Shown piece after piece: positions 1 through 5,494 of a stretch of DNA of 5,957 bases (positions are counted from its first letter, which is position 1; the number at the start of each line of letters is the position of its first letter). This DNA comes from Actinomycetes bacterium (GTDB lineage: Bacteria > Actinomycetota > Actinomycetes > Streptosporangiales > Streptosporangiaceae). The DNA is taken from positions 1 to 5,957 of the forward strand of contig JAFACJ010000804.1 of assembly GCA_023425615.1 (NCBI GenBank). The letters are read 5' to 3'. The notes under the pieces were generated by a model that was not told where the DNA came from, ran no database searches, and was given only the letters and a program-made list of their open reading frames with translations. The position numbers and the translations under genes are program-made.

Positions 1-876
1 ACCCCCGCCTGCGCGGGGCGAACCTGATCACGCCGGGCAGGAGCAGCATGGAACGCGGACCACCCCCGCCTGCGCGGGGCGAACCTGATCACGCCGGGCA
101 GGAGCAGCATGGAACGCGGACCACCCCCGCCTGCGCGGGGCGAACAAGGCGGTGTTCGTCCGAGATTTCGCCCACGACGGACCACCCCCGCCTGCGCGGG
201 GCGAACTCGACCTATGCTGCAACGCCGACCGTCCGCGCCGGACCACCCCCGCCTGCGCGGGGCGAACACCTCGTCGATCACGGACCACGGCGCATCCTCC
301 GGACCACCCCCGCCTGCGCGGGGCGAACCTCATCACTGGCAACGCGACCATCAACGGGGCCGGACCACCCCCGCCTGCGCGGGGCGAACCCCCCAGCCCG
401 CCCGCACCGAGCTCCTCGCCCGGACCACCCCCGCCTGCGCGGGGCGAACCTGTATGACGCCGGAGCGAACGCCGGGCAGGGCGGACCACCCCCGCCTGCG
501 CGGGGCGAACCCTCAGCTGGATGACGTGTAGACGTAGCGGCGCGGACCACCCCCGCCTGCGCGGGGCGAACGTCACGAAACTCGCCGACGAACTCGGCCT
601 CACCGGACCACCCCCGCCTGCGCGGGGCGAACGAGGAGGAGCGGTCCGTACGCGCGGTCCACCGCGGACCACCCCCGCCTGCGCGGGGCGAACGAAGTAC
701 TCGTCACGCTGAACGGAATGATCTGCGGACCACCCCCGCCTGCGCGGGGCGAACCGAAAAGCAGTTGTTACGCGCCCTGAAATGCCCGGACCACCCCCGC
801 CTGCGCGGGGCGAACGTCCCGCGGACCCCGGGCACGCCGCGGTTGATCGGACCACCCCCGCCTGCGCGGGGCGAAC
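1..876 (-). CRISPR. Type I-E CRISPR array, 15 repeats (first truncated by window edge), 14 spacers
   Basis: Complete 29-bp repeats start at 56, 117, 178, 239, 300, 361, 421, 482, 543, 604, 665, 726, 787 and 848; positions 1-23 are the end of another. By eye all copies are identical. Spacers are 32 bp except 390-420 (31 bp), giving a 61-bp period. Read on the minus strand, the repeat is GTTCG, a stem arm CCCCGC, loop GCAG, the complementary arm GCGGGG, then GTGGTCCG. This matches the layout of the E. coli type I-E repeat, where Cas6e cuts after the stem and leaves an 8-nt 5' handle. The crRNA strand is therefore minus, the same as the cas operon. The leader-proximal (newest) end is 848-876 beside cas2, and the leader-distal end lies off the left edge. 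No degenerate terminal repeat is visible, so the array continues to the left. Confidence 0.99.
24..145 (-). repeat. Exact tandem duplication of one spacer-repeat unit
   Basis: The 61-bp unit 24-84 (spacer 24-55 plus repeat 56-84) is repeated without difference at 85-145 (spacer 85-116 plus repeat 117-145). All other spacers in the array differ from each other. The duplication lies in the leader-distal, older part of the visible array. Unequal recombination or replication slippage between the identical repeats is the simplest origin; independent capture of the same protospacer twice in a row is less likely. Confidence 0.97.
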
Positions 877-982
877 CCTTAGCGACCTGGGGTTATTCGT
901 GGCCGTTACTGATTTGAGATGTCAGTGAAGAGTCGAATGCGGTGACGGTAGATGACTCAGGGGCGTGGTCGGGGTCTGGTTC
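877..982 (-). promoter_or_regulatory. Putative CRISPR leader, mostly inside the 3' end of cas2
   Basis: Only 16 bp (877-892) separate the cas2 stop from the leader-side repeat. Type I-E adaptation needs a leader at this end, so the leader must overlap cas2. The stretch 891-940 is visibly richer in A and T than its surroundings. On the minus strand it holds CTGACA (920-925), one base from the TTGACA -35 consensus, but I found no convincing -10 at the right distance. The right boundary (982) is where the conserved Cas2 fold ends and its unaligned tail begins. The assignment is inference from position; the array may instead be read as the tail of the cas operon transcript. Confidence 0.4.
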
Positions 983-1267
983 TTGGGGGTTGAGGGCTAT
1001 GAGGGTGAGGCCGTCGAAGTCGACGGTGGTGCGGCGGCGGGAGCCGGCGGTTTTGATGGCGTAGCCCTGTTCGGTGGAGGCGGGGTGGAGGAGGACGGCT
1101 GCTCCGTCTTCGATGGTGGCGGTGAGGGCGTTCCAGAGTTCGGTGCGGACGCGGGCGGAGAGGGTGCCGACGTAGAGGCCGGGCATGGGTTCGGTCATCC
1201 AGCGGGTGAGGGCGCCGCGTAGATGTGGGGGGATCGCGGTGGTGGCTATGACGGTGAGTGAGGCCAC
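893..1267 (-). CDS. cas2: CRISPR-associated endonuclease Cas2, type I-E (Cas2e)
   Basis: Cas2 is the structural partner of Cas1 in the Cas1-Cas2 integrase that captures protospacers and inserts them at the leader end of the array. The 124-residue product aligns along its first 95 residues with E. coli Cas2e (94 residues). Landmarks are the N-terminal strand LTVIATTAIPP, LRGALTRWM (17-24), MPGLYVGTLSARVR (28-41), an R78-R79-T80 motif and DFDGLTLIAL (83-92), matching E. coli NRRTPVDLDGLRLVSF. The start is GTG at 1265-1267, one base after the cas1 stop TGA (1269-1271), with a weak GGGA upstream, so translation is probably coupled. Residues 96-124 are an acidic, Ser/Thr-rich tail absent from E. 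coli Cas2; the DNA coding for it abuts the array and probably serves as leader. The stop is TAA, whereas the other complete genes here end in TGA. Confidence 0.96.
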   Translation of the reverse strand: MASLTVIATTAIPPHLRGALTRWMTEPMPGLYVGTLSARVRTELWNALTATIEDGAAVLLHPASTEQGYAIKTAGSRRRTTVDFDGLTLIALNPQEPDPDHAPESSTVTAFDSSLTSQISNGHE

Positions 1268-1268
1268 G

Positions 1269-2237
1269 TCAGATTTCCCAGGGGTCGTAGTTCTTGCCGC
1301 CGGGCAGGTGGCCTTGGTCGGGGTCCCAGAGGTTGACGAGTTCTTCGGTGGCTTCCTCGGCGTCTTCTTGTCGTGTGCCGTCGTCGGGGGAGAGGAGCGT
1401 TTGGATGTCGGCGACGATGCGTGGCAGGAGTCGGAAGAGTCGGAGGCCGTCGCGGAACGATCGGCGTGCCTGGGAGTCCGGGTTGGCAGAGTCGTGGAGG
1501 GAGAACGCGAGGGGGAGGGTGAGTTCTGCCTTGTAGAGGTCGGCGATGTCGTAGACGAAGGAGTGCGATGTGCCGGTGTGGACGAACCCTAGCCCTGGTG
1601 AGCAGCCGATGGCGTTGATGGCTGCGTGGACGATGCCGTAGAGGCAGGTGTTCGCGGCGGACAGCGCCCGGTTGACGGGGTCTTGCCCGTCCCAGTCTGA
1701 AGGGTCGTAGGAGCGCTTGAAGGCCCGTACGCCGTGCTGCTGGGCGAGCAGGCGGTACAGCGCTTTCATGCGTTGTCCTTCGAGACCGCGCAGTTGGGCG
1801 ATGGTGGCGGTCGCCGGTGCCGTCTCGCCGAAGCGCTGTAGGTACATGCGGCGCGCGACGGCGGTGCGTTCGGTCTCGTCGCACCAGGAGCGGGCTTGGA
1901 GTTCGAGCCATCGTGTCGGGAGGGAGCCGGGCACGGTTGCCGTATACGTGCGGACGCCGCCGCTGCCGGTGCAGACGACCGTGGTGCCGTGTCTGCCGAA
2001 GGTGGCGAGTGCTCGGGTGGTGATGGAGACGCCCGGTCCGAGCAGGAGGCAGCCGAGCGCGGCTGTGGGCAGGGCGATGCGTTGGACTCCGTCTCCGGAC
2101 TGGATGAGGGCTTTGACACCGGTGTCGTCTTGGACGATGCGGGCGATGTCGATGTACAGGAAGGAGACCGAATCGCCGATGCGGGGCAGCATGGCCGCGG
2201 TGGGCGCGGCCATGCGTGCACGGGCAGAGGCGCTCAT
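1269..2237 (-). CDS. cas1: CRISPR-associated endonuclease/integrase Cas1, type I-E
   Basis: Cas1 is the metal-dependent integrase that, with Cas2, joins new spacers to the leader-proximal repeat. The 322-residue product resembles E. coli Cas1 (305 residues) throughout. The metal-binding residues are intact: E153 in QLRGLEGQR, H220 in GLGFVHTG, and D230 and D233 in SFVYDIADLYK, each exactly 12 residues later than E. coli E141, H208, D218 and D221. Other family marks are the N-terminal beta domain with LLLGPGVSITTRAL (64-77), FGETAPA (136-142), YDPSDWDGQDPVNRALSAAN (177-196) and CLYG (198-201). The ATG start (2235-2237) overlaps the cas6e stop as ATGA. No Shine-Dalgarno sequence is seen, so translation is probably by coupling. 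Met9 or Met16 are alternative starts that would remove only nonconserved residues. The C-terminal part (about 285-322) is acidic and variable, as is common in the family. Confidence 0.97.
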   Translation of the reverse strand: MSASARARMAAPTAAMLPRIGDSVSFLYIDIARIVQDDTGVKALIQSGDGVQRIALPTAALGCLLLGPGVSITTRALATFGRHGTTVVCTGSGGVRTYTATVPGSLPTRWLELQARSWCDETERTAVARRMYLQRFGETAPATATIAQLRGLEGQRMKALYRLLAQQHGVRAFKRSYDPSDWDGQDPVNRALSAANTCLYGIVHAAINAIGCSPGLGFVHTGTSHSFVYDIADLYKAELTLPLAFSLHDSANPDSQARRSFRDGLRLFRLLPRIVADIQTLLSPDDGTRQEDAEEATEELVNLWDPDQGHLPGGKNYDPWEI

Positions 2238-2875
2238 GCCGGAGCGAGGGTGAGAAGCCCGCAGCCGTAGGCTTTTCCGCGGCCGATCCCGGTGCGCAGC
2301 CGTGAGGAGAGGGCCGCGGGATCGGTGATGGTGGCGAGGCCGTCGAACCGGGTGCGCGCGTGGACGACGCGGTTGGTGTCCCGGCGGGTGCCTGCCGCCT
2401 GATCGAGCGGAGTGCTCTCCAACGTGTGGAGGTTCAGGCCGCAGGCTTCGGCTTGGCGCTGCCACCAGGCGTCGGCTTCGGGGCCATGGAGGGGGACGAC
2501 TTCTTTCGGCCGACCCGCGGTGGTGTTGAGGCCGAGTTTGCGGGTGGCGTTCGCGATGATCCGGTAGCGGACGCGTCGCCCTGGGGCCAGGGCGTCGAGG
2601 AGCGGCGTGAGCGTCTTGCTGCGGATAGTGCCATAGGAGTCGGGGAGCGCTGCGTGCGACGGCTCCAGGGAGCTCTGGACGAGCACGGAGACTCCGGCCC
2701 GAGTCTCCTCGATCCGGAACAGGACACCGACGTCGTGGCGTGCCTGCGCGCCGAGGCCGGAGGGAAAGAGCGTCATGATGCGGCGATGCAGGCGGACCGC
2801 ATCGCGCAGGTCGTGTGCCGCGTCCCGAGAGCGAAGATCGAGATTGAGCTGCGTGATCCACAGAGATGAGGTCAT
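2234..2875 (-). CDS. cas6e: CRISPR RNA endoribonuclease Cas6e (CasE/Cse3)
   Basis: Cas6e binds the repeat hairpin of the pre-crRNA, cuts at its 3' base and stays on the 3' stem-loop of the mature crRNA as the head of Cascade. The 213-residue product matches the E. coli protein (199 residues) in layout. RLHRRIMTLFP (28-38) aligns with E. coli QLHQGLWHLFP, placing the likely catalytic histidine at His30. VLVQSS (64-69), RYRIIANATRK (103-113) and the Gly-rich loop GIGRGKAYGCGLLTLAP (196-212) fit the double ferredoxin-like RAMP fold; E. coli ends GIGPAKSMGCGLLSLAPL. The ATG at 2873-2875 overlaps the cas5e stop by four bases (ATGA) and its own stop overlaps cas1 in the same way. The frame is open upstream to 2938, but that part lies inside cas5e and matches nothing in the family. 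The cleavage site it should recognise is visible in the array repeats. Confidence 0.96.
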   Translation of the reverse strand: MTSSLWITQLNLDLRSRDAAHDLRDAVRLHRRIMTLFPSGLGAQARHDVGVLFRIEETRAGVSVLVQSSLEPSHAALPDSYGTIRSKTLTPLLDALAPGRRVRYRIIANATRKLGLNTTAGRPKEVVPLHGPEADAWWQRQAEACGLNLHTLESTPLDQAAGTRRDTNRVVHARTRFDGLATITDPAALSSRLRTGIGRGKAYGCGLLTLAPA

Positions 2876-3672
2876 GGGGTGTCCGATGACAGGTAGCAGG
2901 TGAGTCGGTCGAGAAAGGGGATTCCGGGTTTGGTGCACAGTTCGCCGTCCACCTCGGCGACCAGCCGGTAGACCCTCCGCAGGCCGTAAGCACGACGGTT
3001 CGAGACGAACGAGGTCGGTTCGGTTCGTGCTTCGGCGAAGGGGGCGTCGCCTTGACCGCCCGCTACGTCCTTCGGCCAGAGCTCGCCGACGAAAGGAGCG
3101 TCGGAGATGAACTCGACGTGCACGGCGCTTCCTGCCGGCCGCCGTGCGAGTGGCAGCTTGAGCAGGTGCTGCGCCGGCTCCGGGTCGTCGGTCAGAGTGA
3201 GGAACAGCGGAGCGTCGGGTGGACAGGAACGACGTCCCAGGTAGAGGGGCCAGCGCGGATACCGCACGGCCTCGCCGCAGGCCGAAAGGACTTCGGACGG
3301 CCCTTCGACGAGGACGGTGAAGGCCGCATCTTGGCGGTAGTAGCGTTCGGAGACGACGGTCGCCGTCTCAGGGGTGCGCCGCTTTCCTTCCGCGGTGATG
3401 ACCGTCAACTCGCGCGGCATCCCCCCGCCGATCGTCTGGAAGTCCCGGAGGAAACTGCCCGGACGGTCGACGCGGATCGTGAAACGCAGCTCCCGGAGAT
3501 CGTCTGTCTTCTCGTCGCGGCTGCGGCCGAGCGCGCAGGCGAGGAGACCGATGAGCCCGGACCGGGTGGGGAAGCGGGAACTATCCCGTAGGTTCGCGGG
3601 AACGTCCCCTGTGCCCCAGGATTGCAGCGGTCCGCTCAGATGCAGGAGCAAGCCGGTTGGGGAGCCGGTCAT
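2872..3672 (-). CDS. cas5e: Cascade subunit Cas5e (CasD)
   Basis: Cas5e is the RAMP-fold subunit that grips the 5' handle of the crRNA at the foot of Cascade and contacts Cas8e and the first Cas7e. The 266-residue product carries the family marks: LLLHLSGPLQSWG (8-20) and RFPTRSGLIGLLACALG (33-49), like E. coli LRLAGPMQAWG and RFPTRSGLLGLLGACLG; QTIGGG (79-84); SERYYRQDAAFTV (108-120); and YPRWPLYLGRRSCPP (138-152), like E. coli YLGRRSCPL. It is some 40 residues longer than E. coli CasD (224), partly from a C-terminal stretch after residue 240. The ATG (3670-3672) overlaps the cas7e stop as ATGA and has GAGG at 3680-3683, seven bases upstream. The same frame is open for about 500 bp upstream, but inside cas7e and without family similarity. 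In type I-E, Cas5e does not process RNA; Cas6e does. Confidence 0.96.
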   Translation of the reverse strand: MTGSPTGLLLHLSGPLQSWGTGDVPANLRDSSRFPTRSGLIGLLACALGRSRDEKTDDLRELRFTIRVDRPGSFLRDFQTIGGGMPRELTVITAEGKRRTPETATVVSERYYRQDAAFTVLVEGPSEVLSACGEAVRYPRWPLYLGRRSCPPDAPLFLTLTDDPEPAQHLLKLPLARRPAGSAVHVEFISDAPFVGELWPKDVAGGQGDAPFAEARTEPTSFVSNRRAYGLRRVYRLVAEVDGELCTKPGIPFLDRLTCYLSSDTP

Positions 3673-4841
3673 GCCGACGCCTCGGGCAGCGCGGCCTTCA
3701 GCGCCTCCTCGATCATCGCGTCGAACGAGTCGGTTCGGCCACCGAGCGCCGGGGCTTCGACCTGTGAGAACGTCGCGTGCGCGGCGTGGACGAGGCCCTT
3801 GTCGCCGAGGAGGCGCCGCGCGGAGCCGGCATAGCGGTTCAAGACGCTGACGGAGGGCTCGGAGTGCCCGCCGAAGTGGTCGATGGCCACGGGCTGCTCG
3901 AACGCGGCCGCGTACGACAGCGGACGGTCGTTGCGGACGGCGATATGTGCCAGGTGGGGGATCGTGTGCGGTGCGGTGGACCGCTTCTTGGCCTGCGGAA
4001 GCGAGAGGAGCGCCGCCCGCACGAGAGCCGCTGCGAGCGTGCGCGTGTCCTCCAGGCTGCCGCCGAGGTTGCGGTGAAGTTCGCGCAGGTCGAGGGCGAT
4101 GTAGCGATACAGGACGCCGGCGGAGTGCTCGGCATGGCCCATGTGGGCGCTCCCGGTGTTGTCGCCCCACGCGTCGTTGACGTCGTCGACCGCGCTGAAG
4201 TAGTCGATCTCGACGTTCGTCTCGTGAGTGGTGAAGGCGTGGGCGACCTGGACGGCACCATCGACCTTGGCGTCGTCGACTTGGGCGAGCATGCGACCGA
4301 AGAGGCTGATGATGCCGTTGCGGCTACGAAGGATGCCGTCGACGTCCGGGGTGGGGATCACGCTGTGCTTGCGCTCGAACTTCGCCGGGTCCTTGGACGC
4401 CTCCAACTCGGCCTGGTACTTGATGGCGAGCGCGGCGAGTTCGCCGATGGCGTCCTCGGGCACGTAGACCATCGCGGCGGTGCTCCACGCGTCGTCGGGG
4501 GAAGCCCCTTCCTTGGTCTTAGGGGCTTCGGCGCCGACGCTGCTGGCGACGACGATATGCCGTCCTGCCTTCGCCGCGAGTTCCGGCTGCCAGCCATGGG
4601 CGTCCGTCAGCTTCTCGGAGACACACTCAGCCAGGCGCCGGGTCCGGAGCGCCGACTCGCCGATCTCCTTCTGCAGGTGAAGGCGCATGGCGCGCTTCCA
4701 GCTCTGGCTGCTGACCCGTGTACGAGTCTTCCCGCCCCATTCGACTGTCTTAACCGAGTTGGTGTCGTCTCGGTTGAGCGTCGAGAAGGGGATGGGCTGG
4801 AGAATGTGCAGTTCCAGGAAGGAACCGGTGAGCGTGGTCAT
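3669..4841 (-). CDS. cas7e: Cascade backbone subunit Cas7e (CasC/Cse4)
   Basis: Cas7e is present in six copies per Cascade in characterised type I-E systems, forming the filament that holds the spacer part of the crRNA and lets it pair with target DNA. The 390-residue product is near family length (E. coli 363). Clear marks are LNRDDTNSVKTVEWGGKTR (22-40) followed by RVSSQSWKRAMR (42-53), close to E. coli LNRDDTGAPKTVMYGG and RVSSQSLKRAWR; VQVAHAFTTHETNVEIDYFSAVDD (198-221); and SAHMGHAEHSAGVLYRY (231-247). The start ATG (4839-4841) has the strongest ribosome binding site of the window, GAGGAG, five bases upstream. This fits the high copy number of the subunit. A 22-bp gap separates it from the cas11 stop. 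Its stop TGA overlaps the cas5e start. Confidence 0.97.
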   Translation of the reverse strand: MTTLTGSFLELHILQPIPFSTLNRDDTNSVKTVEWGGKTRTRVSSQSWKRAMRLHLQKEIGESALRTRRLAECVSEKLTDAHGWQPELAAKAGRHIVVASSVGAEAPKTKEGASPDDAWSTAAMVYVPEDAIGELAALAIKYQAELEASKDPAKFERKHSVIPTPDVDGILRSRNGIISLFGRMLAQVDDAKVDGAVQVAHAFTTHETNVEIDYFSAVDDVNDAWGDNTGSAHMGHAEHSAGVLYRYIALDLRELHRNLGGSLEDTRTLAAALVRAALLSLPQAKKRSTAPHTIPHLAHIAVRNDRPLSYAAAFEQPVAIDHFGGHSEPSVSVLNRYAGSARRLLGDKGLVHAAHATFSQVEAPALGGRTDSFDAMIEEALKAALPEASA

Positions 4842-4846
4842 GAGTT

Positions 4847-4852
4847 CTCCTC
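4847..4852 (-). promoter_or_regulatory. Strong ribosome binding site of cas7e
   Basis: On the minus strand GAGGAG lies five bases before the cas7e ATG, in the 22-bp gap after cas11. It is the best Shine-Dalgarno match in the operon; cas11, cas6e, cas1 and cas2 have weak or no matches. A stronger initiation site for cas7e would suit the higher copy number of this subunit in Cascade (inference). Confidence 0.75.
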
Positions 4853-4863
4853 AGAATTTCGGT

Positions 4864-5466
4864 TCAGTCGTTCTCGTGGTCGGTCTCATCAGCGAGACGC
4901 GCCGCGTCGCGTTCGGCCTTGAAACGCGTGCGGTAGTAGGCCTGGAGCCAGTGACGTGCGATGTCCTCGCGTTCCCGGTCCCAGCGGCGTAGGTCGATCA
5001 GGAGTTGAGCCCAGTCGACGGCGCCGGGTCGCGTGCTGATGAACAGCGCGGTGGTGGGCAGGTGACGGTGCAGTCCGCGTTCGTTCTGCCGGGTCAGCAG
5101 AGTCAGTCGGCTCTCGGCGGACGTTTCGCGGATGGTTCCACGACCCACGGCTTCGGCCAGGCACACACCGAAATTCCTGCGGTTTCCAGGGCTCGGAATC
5201 CCACGTGCCTGAGGCGGCAAAGAGGCGATCATGGATGCGACCGAGTAGTACGCCTGCTGGAGGGCGTCTCTGTCCTCCCCCGGACGCGGGGACGGAACTC
5301 TTGCTGCGATCACCTGATGCATACGGGGACTCTGTGTGATCGGCCGGGCCAGCCCGCTTCGTAGAGCCGCACGTTTGCCGGGGTCCTCGCAGAGCCGGTA
5401 GACGGTCGCGATGAATGTGTTGGCCCGCTCATACGAACTGGGCGAAGAAGTCGGTGTTTCTGTCAT
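4864..5466 (-). CDS. cas11: Cascade small subunit Cas11e (CasB/Cse2)
   Basis: Cse2 is the alpha-helical small subunit, two copies per Cascade in E. coli, which lines the belly of the complex and stabilises the displaced target strand. The 200-residue product is longer than E. coli CasB (160). It shows the family pattern: a basic N-terminal helical part with RAALRSGLARP (32-42), a middle helix DALQQAYYSVASMIASLPP (67-85), and the C-terminal signature VDWAQLLIDLRRWDREREDIARHWLQAYY (150-178). The charged tail after residue 180 is beyond the usual core. The start ATG (5464-5466) has only a weak AGG (5472-5474) upstream. It follows the cas8e stop by 28 bp, and its own stop is 22 bp before cas7e. 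Sequence conservation in this family is low, so the call rests on the C-terminal signature and on its exact place between cas8e and cas7e. Confidence 0.93.
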   Translation of the reverse strand: MTETPTSSPSSYERANTFIATVYRLCEDPGKRAALRSGLARPITQSPRMHQVIAARVPSPRPGEDRDALQQAYYSVASMIASLPPQARGIPSPGNRRNFGVCLAEAVGRGTIRETSAESRLTLLTRQNERGLHRHLPTTALFISTRPGAVDWAQLLIDLRRWDREREDIARHWLQAYYRTRFKAERDAARLADETDHEND

Positions 5467-5494
5467 CGGAACCTGCCGAGGTCGGGTGCTGTGG

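Noticed and set aside
28..855. Long open frames across the array on both strands (e.g. 275 codons on minus at 28-855, 158 codons on plus at 48-524), with repeated Pro/Arg/Gly motifs
   Set aside because: They are translations of the stop-free GC-rich CRISPR repeat. The 61-bp period is one more than a multiple of three, so the repeat is read in all three frames in turn; no ribosome binding site or protein family fits.
920..925. CTGACA as the -35 box of an array promoter
   Set aside because: No acceptable -10 hexamer lies 16-19 bp downstream; the nearest AT-rich hexamer, AATAAC, is 22 bp away. It is mentioned under the leader but not called as a promoter.
1246..1911. A 221-codon minus-strand open frame inside cas1
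   Set aside because: It is an out-of-frame shadow rich in Arg, Pro and His, with no recognisable family, while cas1 in the overlapping frame retains all active-site residues.
2238..2993. Upstream extension of the cas1 frame to 2993
   Set aside because: It runs through cas6e in another frame. Family similarity begins just after the ATG at 2237, which also forms the ATGA overlap.
3673..4170. Upstream extension of the cas5e frame to 4170
   Set aside because: It lies inside cas7e out of frame and has low-complexity Arg/Pro/Ala content. The Cas5 signature starts right after the ATG at 3672, which has GAGG upstream.
3777..4922. A 381-codon open frame on the plus strand
   Set aside because: It is the antisense shadow of cas7e, whose family match over the same stretch is strong; such shadows are routine in GC-rich coding DNA.
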